Below are positions 48,130-60,118 of a stretch of 64,000 bases of DNA, piece by piece. The stretch is from Ascaphus truei (lineage: Eukaryota > Chordata > Amphibia > Anura > Ascaphidae), in assembly GCA_036426205.1 (NCBI GenBank), contig WSYH01000211.1:8112-72111 (forward strand), given 5' to 3'. The translations under genes and the position numbers were made by a program. The number at the start of each line of letters is the position of its first letter. Position 1 is the stretch's first letter. The notes under the pieces were generated by a model. That model did no database searches, was not told where the DNA came from, and worked only from the letters and a program-made list of their open reading frames with translations.

Positions 48130-48245
48130 TAAGGATACTTTTTCACCTATAGATCCTATAATTTAGCATAGGTTGAACTTGATGGACGGAAGTCTTTTTT
48201 CAACCTCATCTACTATGTAACTATGTAACTATGTAACTATGTATA
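48130..48245 (+). mobile_element. Retroposon 3' tail, CR1-like, with (CTATGTAA)n end
   Basis: The sequence gttgaacttgatggacggaa, then tctttttttcaacctcatct and four ctatgtaa units, is the 3' end of a widespread frog LINE of CR1 type (from memory). Confidence 0.65.
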
Positions 48246-48502
48246 ATCATTTCAAACAGAAAACCGCCAGTAACTAAACTTTAAATATTGTGGTATGTGG
48301 CAGGTAACAAATCTTTCCCCAAAATCACCAAAAACATATTCGGATGCAAAAGGGGCCTGACTAATGTCATTCTTATACTGTTACTTTTCTAAATATTACA
48401 TCAGAGTCTAAATATGTTCATTTATATGTCATCTTTACATGTGTGTGGCAGCTTTGGATTCATCCTTTTTACTCGCTGGTCCCTGAATCAGTCGGTATAC
48501 AG

Positions 48503-48668
48503 CAGGGATAGTCATCTCCAGTCCTCAAGGGCCACCAACTGGTCAGGCTTTCAAGATATCCCTGCTCCAGCACAGGTGGCTCAATCAATGACTGTGCTGA
48601 AGCAGGGATATCCGTAAAACCTGACCTGTTGGGGGGGGGGCTTGAGGACTGGAGTTGAGTACGCCTGC
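48503..48668. mobile_element. hAT-like palindromic MITE (family A)
   Basis: It begins cagggatagtcatctccagt and ends gactggagttgagtacgcc. The centre is shortened. Confidence 0.87.
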
Positions 48669-49282
48669 CCCAAGTGATCATTGAGTTATCTGCAGTGATT
48701 CCCAAATCCCTTTCCTGAGTTACAGTAAATAATGTCAAATCTTACTTAGGTGTGTGTTGCTTTTAAAGCGCTTTCATGGAAACAGGTCCATTAGTTTCCA
48801 GTTGGTGCGTTTGGTACTCTCCAGATACCTTGTGTTAATTGCTTGATGTTTTCACTATCTCTTATTGTTTTTACATTCTAAAGTGTTCTATGCGACAGAA
48901 ACGCTATCTCCGACCTTACAAGTGCGCGCAAAGTGACGGGCTTGGCGTTAAAACAATTGTTTTTTGGGACAGCTGTTATAAAGACATTTTTATGGCAGGA
49001 AATGCTGTCATGCCCTAAAATAAGTGCGGCTTCCTCTCTCTGGTATTAAGTTCCTAAAACAATCATCATAAAAACCCGAAGCATTTATCTCATTTGGCAA
49101 GCTGATTTCTGCAGAATGAAACGTATCCGAGGTGGAATATTTACGTGTCTTATTAGGGAAGCTGTGATGGGCCTCCTGGTTTTTAAGATAAGGTCACGCC
49201 AGTTATATTTAATTGATGTGTGTGGTCAGTATTATTTAAATCACAGTTCTACAGTGTCTCTGAGACAAAAACAAATACTGGA

Positions 49283-49492
49283 TCAGGGGCGGCCAACTCC
49301 ACTCCACAAGAGCCACCACAACAGGTCAGGTTTTCAGGATATCCCTGTTTCAGCACAGGTGGCTCAATCAGTGCCACTGATTGAGCCACCTGTGCTGAAG
49401 CAGGGACTGATTGAGGCACCTCTGCTGAAGCATGGATATCCTTCACACCTGACCTGTTGGTGGCCCTTGAGGACTGGGGTTGGCCGCCCCTG
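49283..49492. mobile_element. hAT-like palindromic MITE (family A), complete
   Basis: It begins caggggcggccaactccact and ends ggggttggccgcccctg, giving a terminal inverted repeat of about 17 bp. Confidence 0.92.
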
Positions 49493-49629
49493 CAGGGGAA
49501 TTAGTGTCTTGATAGCTTGTATACAAAACAGCTGAATGTATTCTTTTGATCTCGGTACCATTAAAGGGGTAGAACAGACATAATCTGGTTACAGTAACAT
49601 TGTAGAAGGCCCTCCTTGAAAGTAGCCTT

Positions 49630-50648
49630 TACTCATGAATGGCCCTCCGCCGACTGAAACTAAACATGGCAAAAACAGAGCTCCTCATACTTCCTCCTAA
49701 ACCTGGCCCTATTTCCTCTTCCACATTACTGTTGGAAGTACCATCATTCACCCAGTAGCCCAAGCACGCTGCCTAGGGGTCACACTCGACTCCTCTCTCA
49801 CATTCTCCTCTAACATTCAAAAGGTAGCAAAAAACGTATTTTTTTGCTCCGCAATATTACCAAGGTACGCCCTTTCCTCTGTTGCTCCACTGCAAAAGAT
49901 CTGACTCAGACCCTCATTCTCTCCCGTCTCGACTACTGTAACCTCCTGCTGTCCGGCCTTCCTGTCTCCCCTACAATCTATCCTAAACGCTGCTGCCAGA
50001 ATCACTCTACTCTCTCCTAGATCTGTCTCAGCATCTCCCCTCCTGAAATCCCTCTCCTGGCTTCCGATCAAATCCCGTATCACACATTAAATTCTCCTCC
50101 TCACTTTTAAAGCTTTACACTCTTCTGCCCCTCCTTACATCTCAGCCCTAATTTCTCACTATGCACCATCCCGGCTCTTGCGTTCTGCTCAAGGATGTCT
50201 TCTCTCTACCCCCTTTGTATCTAAAGCCCTCTCCCGCCTTAAACCTTTCTCACTGACTGACCCACACCTCTGGAATACGCTTCCCCTCAATACTTTACTA
50301 GCACCTTCTCTATCCACCTCTAAGACCCACCTCAAAACACACCTGCTTAAGGAAGCATATGAGTAGCTTCATGGCTGATAATTAACACCTCATACATAAT
50401 CCTTGGCCCCCTGCAGACGCACTTACCAGTACGCCTTCCTACTGTCTCTGTACGTTCTTCCTACCAACCAATTAGACTGTAAGCTCTTTGGAGCAGGGAC
50501 TCCTTTTCATAAATGTTACTTTTATGTCTGAAGCACTTATTCCCATGATCTGTTATTTGTATTATTTGTTATTTATATGATTGTCACGTGTATTACTTCT
50601 GTGACGCGCTATGTACATTAATGGCGCTATATAAATAAAGACATACAT
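49630..50648 (+). mobile_element. L2-type LINE, C-terminal RT part and 3' UTR
   Basis: On + it encodes in broken frames LRRLKLNMAKTELLIL (RT thumb region), SRLDYCNLLLSGL, SWLPIKSRI and LLTFKALHSSAPPY, which is the C-terminus of L2-type LINE ORF2. The last part (50178-50366) is open. The 3' UTR has attagactgtaagctctttg and ends ggcgctatataaataaagac with a short CATA run. The reading frame is interrupted several times, so it is dead. Confidence 0.88.
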
Positions 50649-51077
50649 ACAAAGGAGCAATCTCTCCTAGGAACAAAGTGAACTAATGTCCGTGACCTGT
50701 CTAAGGGTTTACATCTATATGATAGTGATACCCTTTTTTTTTACCCAAATCTGACACCTATAAGTATGTTTAATGTATTTATTAAAGGGAGGGGTTTGAT
50801 TACCGCTGGTTGCTCCCTTCTGTGTGTTGTCACTGTGTGATGTCACTGTATGATGTCACTGTGTGATGTCACTGTGAGATCAGCGATCGCTTGTACAGCC
50901 AGAGTCCCCACTTCCCACCTCCCCTTATCTGTATCGCCTGTCTGATAAGGACAGGGTGGGATAAAGGGAAAGAAAACCGGTGATTGGCAAACACTTCCCC
51001 ATTCAGAGGCCCCTAAGACATTCCACTGTGCGGTTATGTTTATTGTTTAAGCGTCCCATGCAGGATGGGAAACAGGA

Positions 51078-51330
51078 AACCCTGTTTTCACCTCCGGGGA
51101 CCCCCCATTTCCCGACATGCTTCCTGGTAAAGGTACCAGCGTTACTTCCTGGGCTCGCGTTGTTTTTACGTCTCCCGAGTCGCGTGAGGCGATTGGAAGG
51201 TTGCTTCCTTTTGACCCACATGATGGCGAACATTTCAACGCCCCTACCTTCACCGGCAACGATCTCCGGAAACCAGGGGGTCCCCAGAACTGAAAATAGT
51301 GCATTTCATCTTCGGGGAACAGCCAGGCAC
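51078..51330. mobile_element. Palindromic MITE (family C), diverged
   Basis: The left end has ttcacctccggggaccccc and the right end ccagggggtccccagaactg and catcttcggggaac. The inner part has tcgcgtgaggcgattggaag. Confidence 0.6.
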
Positions 51331-51768
51331 CCACCCCGAAAAAGAAAAATCATAACAACACGCAGCTGGGAACTTAGTCTAAGAAACTACCAAGAAGAAT
51401 TTGGAAACATCCAACAGTTTTTAATTCATCTTTTGCTTCCAAAGTTGCTCTGAAGAGCGCAGCCAGTGTTTAGAACAAGGTGCTGTCTGTTTGCGGTTTG
51501 GCAAATGGGATTGTTTTTGCCTTTAAAGCATATTTTCAATTTGCAGTACTGAGTGCAAATGCTTTTGACGAGCTAGCTTCTCCTTTCCAGCCACAAAAAC
51601 ATTATGTAGCAACTTTTTTTTTTTTTCAGGTTCCTGTTTAGTTTAAATACACAGAGCCAAAGGAATCCAAGTGCTGGAATAATTGGGCTTCTTTGCCAAT
51701 ATGATCCATAACTCCATCAGTCAGTCGTTGGGCTGCTATTTCGCTTATTGCTAATGGTTCGAACTACG

Positions 51769-52672
51769 ATCATCCTCCCAGTAGCCCAAGCACGTTGCCT
51801 AGGGGTCACACTCGACTCCTCTCTCACATTCAAAACATTTCTAAAACTTGTCGCTTTTTCCTCCGCAATATAACAAAGATACGCCCTTTCCTCTGTTGCT
51901 CGACTGCTAAAACTCTGACTCAGGCCCTCATTCTCTCCCGTCTTGATTACTGTAACCTCCTGCTGTCTGGCCTTCCTGCCTCTCACCTGTCTCCCCTACA
52001 ATCTATCCTAAATGCTGCTGCCAGAATCACTCTACTCTTTCCTAGATCTGTCTCCGCGTCTCCACTCATGAAATCCCTCTCCTGGCTTCCAATCAAATCC
52101 CGCATCTCACACTCCATTCTTCTCCTCACTTTTAAAGCTTTACACTCTTCTGCCCCTCCTTACATCTCAGCCCTAATTTCTCGCTATGCACCATCCCGAC
52201 TCTTGCGTTCTGCTCAAGGATGTCTTCTTTCTACCCCCTTTTTATCTAAAGCCCTCTCCCGCCTTAAACCTTTTTCACTGACTGCCCCACACCTCTGGAA
52301 TGCCCTTCCCCTCAGTACCCGACTAGCACCCTCTCTATCCACCTTTAAGAACCACCTTAAGACACACTTGCTTAAAGAAGCATACGAATAGCACTGTGGA
52401 TATTCTGAACACGATACATAAAGCTTGGCCCCCTGCAGACGCACTTACCAGAACTCCCTCCTACTGTCTCTGTACGTTCTCCCTACCTACCAATTAGACT
52501 AAGCTCCTCGGGGCAGGGACTCCTCTTCCTTAATGTTATGTTTGTCTAAAGCACTTATTCCCATGATCTGTTATTTATATTATCTGTTATTTATTTGATT
52601 ACCACGTGTATTACTGCTGTGAAGCGCTATGTACATTAATGGCGCTATATAAATAAAGACATACAATACAAT
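51769..52672 (+). mobile_element. L2-type LINE, C-terminal ORF2 with long open frame
   Basis: A frame of about 198 codons (51795-52391) remains open and ends in KNHLKTHLLKEAYE before a stop, the natural C-terminus of this LINE type. It holds LSRLDYCNLLLSGLPASHL, LQSILNAAARITLLFPRS, SLSWLPIKSRIS and LLTFKALHSSAPPYIS. The 3' UTR ends ggcgctatataaataaagac. It is a better-preserved sister of the copy at 49.63-50.65 kb. The RT catalytic core is absent, so it is not autonomous. Confidence 0.9.
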
Positions 52673-52724
52673 ACAATGGTTGTTTCTCAGCAGAAGAATA
52701 ACCACTAATTGCCAGATTCCCTTC

Positions 52725-52787
52725 ACCAGGCGTGGCCAACTCCAGTCCCCAAGGGCCACCAACAGGTCAGGTTTTAAGGACAAGACA
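52725..52787. mobile_element. hAT-like MITE (family A), left-arm fragment
   Basis: It contains ggcgtggccaactccagtcc and accaacaggtcaggttttaa only. Confidence 0.75.
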
Positions 52788-52892
52788 CCAGGAAATCAAA
52801 TGAACAGCCAATCAGAGTTCGGGGGCTTTAACAATCTGCTGAGATCCATTCCTGCCCCGCTGGCAGCAACTGGTTAAAGAAATACCACAGGG

Positions 52893-53146
52893 GCCATGGT
52901 ACCGCAGACCGTGCGCACAGGCTGCCTTATGCGCAGGGAGGGGCTGCGCGTCGCGCAAGAAATCAGTTCAAACTGATTTCTTGGCGCGACAGGCCGGTCA
53001 CGTGAGCGGTTCGCCCAATGAGGGCGTGCCGTCACTGGCACGCCCCTAGACATGCCCACGGATGCGCGCGTACCATGGCCGAAAAGCGCACTTCCAGCGG
53101 GTCACGGCTGCGCACGCCTCCGCACGGGCGAAGTCACCGTGGCCCC
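52893..53146. mobile_element. GC-rich palindromic MITE (family B)
   Basis: The ends ggggccatggtaccgcagac and aagtcaccgtggcccc are inverted relatives. An inner perfect hairpin (aagaaatcagtt, caaactgatttctt) lies at 52960-52985, and gcccaatgagggcgtgcc resembles the core of the copy at 14030. Confidence 0.6.
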
Positions 53147-54239
53147 AGCCTCACTCTTTAGAATAAACTGATTTCTTTTTCAAGTGATGGGCCGGCAACT
53201 TTATTTGAAGCAGTTTTCTTCCCTGGGAGTTAAATGAGCTTTAAATGTAATAAAATAGTTCAATACAGTTAATTGCATTAAAGTGCACTTCCTGTGCTCC
53301 CACAGAGCGCCGCTGCTCCCAACCCAGGGCCAACACTTTGATGTCAACAATGCATACAGGCTCAGATTTCCTACGTGGACAATTAAAGCCGTGACTGGCG
53401 CACTATACCCGCGGCTTCTCTGCTTTCAGGTTATAATGGCATTGAAAGGTTAGCCTCACACATATCAGATACGCAGATAACCATTAACATGCGCGAGCTA
53501 CGTTTCAGTGTCGGCAAAGTTTAGCATTTAAACGCTGGGTACATCGCCCTGAAGACGCGTTCGCTGCCGCGTGACAGCGTGTGAGTTAGAGGTTACCCGT
53601 CTCTGGGCAGTAAGTACAGGATTTGTGCTCAAAGGCTCAACTGCACTCATGGCAGTGGTGTTTGTCAGGTTAAGGGTTAACCTTCACAGCGCTGTAACGC
53701 CACAGCTGGTACGGCATGGACACTTGCTGGTATTCTAGGGGTAACCCTGGCTGACCGTTCTGATAAAGGGGCCAGCCCGAGCGAAACTGCCCTGTATCCC
53801 CCCCCCCAACTTACATGTCCGGGATCTGGGGGGTTGGTCACGTCATGTGATCGCGTGACCTGGACGTGACAAAGGTCCCTGACCCCCGACCCCTGGCACC
53901 CGGTTTCAGCTAAATTATCAATGAAGGGTCAATCCGTCCAAGGACTAAAGTGTTGTGACACATTTAAGGAGTTACATGTGGGTGGGTTATCTCTGTAAGA
54001 CAGGAATGTATTCATCCTGCATACAGCACTGCGTGTTCTTATACAGAGAGTGCCTAGCTCTGCATAAAGCACCACTACCTTTGGAGGAAAGAGCAGCCAC
54101 TTTTGTATGACTGGGCATCTTTGTGCTGCGTGGACACATTTCATCGCATAATGGTCAATGATGTGAGTGAGTAAGCAACGTTTCCTTAAGTGTTCCCTAA
54201 AATAGTCGGCGATGCATCAATGTCCGTTGCGGTGACCCA

Positions 54240-57200
54240 ACCGAAAATGTGCAGTTCTAATGCTGTGTGCGCATAATGAATGTGTAACTCCTTCAGTGCT
54301 GGACTGGCTGCGATGGAATGTGTGCAGTTCTAATGCTGTGTGCGCATAATGAATGTGTAACTCCTTCAGTGCTGGACTGGCTGCGGTGGAATGTGTGCAG
54401 TTCTAATGCTGTGTGCGCATAATGAATGTGTAACTCCTTCAGTGCTGGACTGGCTGCGGTGGAATGTGGGCAGTTCTAATGCTGTGTGCGCATAATGATG
54501 TGTAATGGATAATCTCCTTCATTGGCCGGACTGGCTGCGTGGAATGTGTGCAGTTCTAATCCTGTGTGCGCAAATGAATGTGTACCTCCTTCAGTCTGGA
54601 CTGCTGCGATGGAATGTGTCAGTTCTAATAATGCTGTGTGGCGCATAATGAATGTGTAACACCTTCGTGCTGGACTGGCTGCGGGTGGAATGTGTGCAGT
54701 TCTAATGCGGTGGCGTGCCATAATGAATGTGTAATTCCTCAGTGCGTGACTGGCTGCGGTGAATGTTGTGCAGTTTCTAACTTTTCTGTGTCGCAATATG
54801 AATGTGTAACTCCTCAAGTGCTGACTGGCTGCATGGGAAGTGTTGCAGTTCTAATGCGGTTTGCGCATATGAATGTGTAACTCCTTCATGTGCCGGACTG
54901 GCTGGCGAGTAATGTGTGCAGTTTCAATGCTGTGTGCCATAATGATATGTGTAACTCTTCAGTGCCGGACTGCTGCGGTGGAATGTGGTGCAGTTCTAAT
55001 GCTGTGGGTGCGATAATGAATGTGTACTCCTCAGTGCTGGACTGGCTGCGATGGAATGTGTGCGTTCTAATGCGGTGTGCGCATAATGAATGTGTAACTC
55101 CTTCAGTGCTGACTGGCTGCGGTGGATGGAATGTTGTGCAGTTCTACGATGCTTGTGTGCGCATAATGAATGTTGTAACTCCTTCAGTGCACTGGCTGCG
55201 ATGAATTTGTTCATGAATTCTATTGCTGTTTCGCATATAATGAATGTGTAACTCCTTCAGTGTGCCGACTGCTGCGGTGGAATGTGTGCGTTCTAATGCT
55301 GTGTGCGCATAATGAATGTGTTAACTCCTTCGTGCTGGACTGGCTGCGGTGGAATGTGGTGCAGTTCTAATGCTGTGTGCGCATAATGATGAATGTGTAA
55401 CCTCCTTCAGTGCCGTGACTGGCTGCGGGGATTGATGTTGCAGTTCTAATGCTGTGCGCATAATGAATGTGTAACTAACTCCTTTAGTGCTGGACTGGGC
55501 TCGATGGAATGTTGTGCAGTTCTAATGCTGTGCGCGCATAATGAATGTGTAACTCCTTCAGTGCTGGACTGGCTGCGATGGAATGTGTGCAGTTCTACAT
55601 GGTTTGCGCATAATGAATGTGTAACTCCTTCAGTGCTGGACTGGCTGCGATGGAATGTGTGCAGTTCTAATGCTGTGTGCGCATAATGAATGTGTAACTC
55701 CTTCAGTGCCGGACTGGCTGCGGTGGAATGTGTGCAGTTCTAATGCTGTGTGCGCATAATGAATGTGTAACTCCTTCAGTGCTGGACTGGCTGCGGTGGA
55801 ATGTGTGCAGTTCTAATGCTGTGTGCGCATAATGAATGTGTAACTCCTTCAGTGTCTGGACTGGCTGCGATGGAATGTGTGTGCAGTTCTAATGCGGTTG
55901 GTCTGCGCATAATGAAGGTGTAACTCCTTCAGTGCCTCTCTCTGCAACGGATGGCTGCGATGGAATGTGTGCAGTTCTAATGCTGTGTGCGCATAATGAA
56001 TGTGTAACTCCTTCAGTGCCGGACTGGCTGCGGTGGAATGTGTGCAGTTCTAATGCTGTGTGCGCATAATGAATGTGTAACTCCTTCAGTGCTGGACTGG
56101 CTGCGATGGAATGTGTGCAGTTCTAATGCGGTGTGCGCATAATGAATGTGTAACTCCTTCAGTGCTGGACTGGCTGCGGTGGAATGTGTGCAGTTCTAAT
56201 GCTGTGTGCGCATAATGAATGTGTAACTCCTTCAGTGCCGGACTGGCTGCGATGGAATGTGTGCAGTTCTAATGCTGTGTGCGCATAATGAATGTGTAAC
56301 CTCTCAGTGCCTGACTGGCTGCGAGTGGAAATGTTGTGCAGTTCTAATCTGGTGTGCGCTATAAAGAATGTGTAATCCTTCAGTGCTGGACTGCTGCGGT
56401 GGATTGTGTGCAGTTCTAATGCTAGTGTGCGCATAATGACTGTGTAACTCCTTCAGTGCACGGACTGCTGGGTGGAATGTGTTGGCAGTTCTAATGCTGT
56501 GTGCGCATAATGAATTGTGTAAATCCTTAGTGGGACTGGTCTGCGATGAATGTGTGTGCAGTTCTATCAATGCGGATGTGCGTCATAATGGAATGTGTAA
56601 CTACTCCTTCAGTCTGCGACTGGCTGCAGTGAATGTTGCAGTTCTAATGCGTTGTGTGGTGTCGCGATAATGAATGTGTACTCCTTTCAGTGCTGGACTG
56701 GCTGCGATGGAATGTTGCATTTCAATTCTAGCTGTGGTGCGCATAATGAATGTGTAACGTCCTAATACGTGTCCTATTTAGTGCGGACTGGCTGCGGTGG
56801 AAGGATGTGTGCAGTTCTAATGCTGTGTGCGCATAATGAATGTGTAAACTCCTAATCCCAGTGGACTGGGCTGGCGGTGGAATGTGTGCAGGTAGTGCGT
56901 TAATGCTGTTTGCTCATAATTAGGGAATGGTGGGGGGGTAACTCCTTCAGTGCCGGACTGGCTGCGGTGGAATGTGTGTCAGTTCAATGCTGTGTGCGCA
57001 TAATGAATGTGTAACTCCTTCAGTGCCGACTGGCTGCGATGGAATGTGTGCAGTTCTAATGCGGTGTGGCGCATAATGAATGTGTACTCCTTCAGTGCTG
57101 GACTGGCTGCGTGGAATGTGTGCAGTTCTAATGCTGTGTGCGCTAATGAATGTGTAACTCTTCAGGTGCGACTGGCTGCGGTGGAATGTGTGCAGTTTTC

Positions 57201-57690
57201 TATGTGCGGTGTGCGCATATGAATTGTAACTCCTCAGTGCCGGACTGGCTGGACTGGAATGTGTGCAGTTCAATGCTGTGTGCGCATAATAATGTGTAAC
57301 TCCTTCAGTCTGGATGGCTGCGGTGGAATGTGTGCAGTTCTAATGCTGTGTGCGCATAATGAATGTGTACTCCTTCATGCGGACTGGCTGCGATGGAATG
57401 TGTGCAGTCTAATGCTGTGTGCGCATAATGAATGTGTAACTCCTCAGTGCCGGACTGGCTGCGGTGGAATGTGTGCAGTTCTAATGCTGTGTGCGCATAA
57501 TGAATGTAACTCACTCCTTCATGCTGGACTGTCTGCGGTGGAATGTGTGCAGTTCTAATGCTGTGTGCGCATAATGAAGTGTAACTCCTTCAGTGCTGGA
57601 CGGCTGCGGGTGGAATGTGTCAGTTCTAATGCTGTTGCGCATAATGAAGTGTAACCCTTCAGTGCTGGACTGGCTGCGGTGGATTTCACA
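54240..57690. repeat. Minisatellite, 73-bp unit, ~47 copies
   Basis: The unit is gcagttctaatgctgtgtgc, gcataatgaatgtgtaact, ccttcagtgctggactggct and gcggtggaatgtgt. The first four copies and those at 55640-56280 are clean; 54480-55500 and 56280-57650 carry many indels. Open frames are artefacts. Confidence 0.97.
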
Positions 57691-58452
57691 TCAGTTTGCA
57701 TACAATTTCTACTACAGGGGATTAATTTCCCCCCATTAATTATTCTTTTAACCCCACACTTTGTTATTACAAAGATGAAACCAGGAGATTGTCCGGAGTT
57801 GGACGGTATTTGCGCTCTGTGCGGACGAACCGCGGTGTCCAAGCTACTTACGCTGGTGAAGTTATTGGTTTTAAATGCCCCACCAGGCAAAAATCACCAA
57901 ACTCACACAGAAGTCTCGGGCCACATAGGAGGCGCCAACACCATCGGTTGTCTTCGGCTATAGGACGGCCATTTAACAGCCCCTTTTAAAAAAACCCCCA
58001 GAAGTACAACTGGTCAACTTCACCGCTACGTACCTGCGCCGCCAGGGACCCAGGGGTGAATAATAACGCCGGTTCAACTCGGGGGGGAGGGGAGTTAGTG
58101 AGGAGAGATGGAGGACTTTCATCCTGACGTATGTTCGTGGGCTCTGTGTATATTCTGTGGCAACATCAGTAACCACTTCCCCGTAATATATGGACTAGTA
58201 GAACATGTCATCAAAATATAGACACTATTTAACCAATCAGGCCCCTCTGTATATGGGCAACGCCCAGACACTGGGAGACCCATGCCACCTTGTGACTGAA
58301 TGGGGTGTAAGGTGCCTTTACAGAACAGAATCTTACTTGGAGACAAAGATGCGGCCAAAGTTTCCTAAACATTTTGGCAGAATTGTAATCAAGCGATCTT
58401 AATACACGTGGTTCTTTTTTGATTATATGTCTCTTTAACCTTCTGTTTGCAG

Positions 58453-58510
58453 GTCACATAACAGATTTGCTTGTATCTGCCATGTGGTCACTGCCGACAC
58501 AGCATATGAG
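58453..58510 (+). other. Exon-like segment with good splice sites, function unknown
   Basis: A pyrimidine-rich acceptor (cttctgtttgcag) and a gtacgt donor enclose 58 bp. In the frame that would follow a two-base carry-over it reads SHNRFACICHVVTADTAYE without a stop. It does not match the P-REX1 DEP2 core, and its length (3n+1) does not restore the frame between 41706 and 62414. It may be chance, a cryptic exon or a relic. Confidence 0.25.
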
Positions 58511-59861
58511 GTACGTGGGGTGCGAGCATTGAGAGGACAGGCAGGAGCCGACAGCAGCTTTAAAACGTTTGCCACCCTGTCGTAGTCTACTCCTTTCCCT
58601 AGTCTGTTTGGAGAAGGTTGCAGAATGTCGCGTTTTGGCCCAATACCTACAGATTCACGTATGTCCTTAAATCTTGACATCTCTGTATCCCAATTATATG
58701 ACCATATTGGCGCATTACACACTTGGGAAAGTTTCTAAAGTTTGCCAAACTTTTCCGCCCAGTTGTATCCAGAGAATCACACAAATGCAGCCACTCCGAT
58801 CTCTCATTTTCTTCCCCCCGTGATTCCAAGTGGACCTATTTGAGATGAAACATACGAGTAAATTGGAATAAGCAATTGCTCCGTTCGTCTTTTGAGGGCT
58901 CGTTTCTCCATATTTTCAGAGACCGGTGGGAGTAGTGTACGGGCTGGTAATGTATTCTTTCTCGTCTCGCCAAACTGCGTATTTTGTTAGGAGGATGTAT
59001 GGCTCCTGCAGCTATTAACTTGCACACACAATATCCTAATTGCTGTTACTGTAAAACCCATAAATGTCCCACATTTAGCTAAGATAATGTGTCTGAGTCG
59101 TGGTTAATATTATATAAACGCTGTTCTGATTGTGTTTGTAAAGACCTTATTTTCTTTTCTTGCCCCAATTCCTGTGGAGAAATAATCGCTAGATATGAAT
59201 GCCGAAAAGAATAAGCGTAGGTAATAAATGAATGGAGCACGTTGGCTTGGTGTAGGGGGGAGCAACATTGTACGGAGAACCAGTAATGTAGTCATGTTGG
59301 TAGGCAGTGCATTCAGGAACTATGTAAGAACGTATATTTCAGTCCTATAGATTACATTATTGCCATAGGATGTTGCAGTGGAGGAATCATGTTGTCTCTT
59401 GTTTCGAGGTGTATGGTCGACCCCGAGAGGAGAACGCAGTGGGCTCTTGGCGTTGGTCTACTCTGCAACAATGCTTTCCATGCATATGGTAATTTTTTAT
59501 TTGGACCTTGATACCTTCATGTCAATGTTCCCACTCTAAACCAAAGGGAAACTAATAAGGCAGTGATCTGTCCAGTGGGTAAATCCAGAAAGAAAACACA
59601 CAACACACACACTTACTTTAGTTTCTATTTTTTCCATGGGGTACGAATTCTGCTCTCAGATGAACCATTCTTGGCAGAATGATAATTTCCAGTTTTTGGG
59701 CCAGATTTCAGTGATATTAGTGTCTGGTTTTCTTTCCCTCATGACTATTTGTAGACTTTAGTTTTTCCCTCTGTGGTATGATAGGATCACTGTACACGTC
59801 CGTAAGTCCAGACATGTGGTAAACTGCGCCCTTCATTTCTATGTTATGAGCAAAAACGCGC

Positions 59862-60118
59862 CTAATGTGCGTGCGTGTGCGCGTCGCGTGTGTGCGCGTC
59901 GTGTTGCGTGTGTGTTTGTGCGTGTGTGCGTGCTTGTGTGGTTTGCGTGCGTGTGTGTGCGTGCGTGAGTGGCTTGTGTGTGTCTTGTATGGCTTGCGTG
60001 CGTCTGTGTGTGTGTTGTGCGTGCTGGCGTGGTGTGTGCGGCGGTGTGGTGTGTGCGCGCTGTGTGTGTGCGCGCGTGTGGTGTGCGCCACGTTTGTGTG
60101 CGTGTGTGTGCCGCGTGT
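59862..60118. repeat. GT/GC-rich alternating tract
   Basis: It is composed of gtgcgtgtgtgcg and similar units, largely alternating purine and pyrimidine. Confidence 0.93.

Noticed and set aside
54240..57690. VLDWL string as real DEP2 coding sequence
   Set aside because: It repeats every 73 bp in changing frames and has no other DEP2 residues around it.
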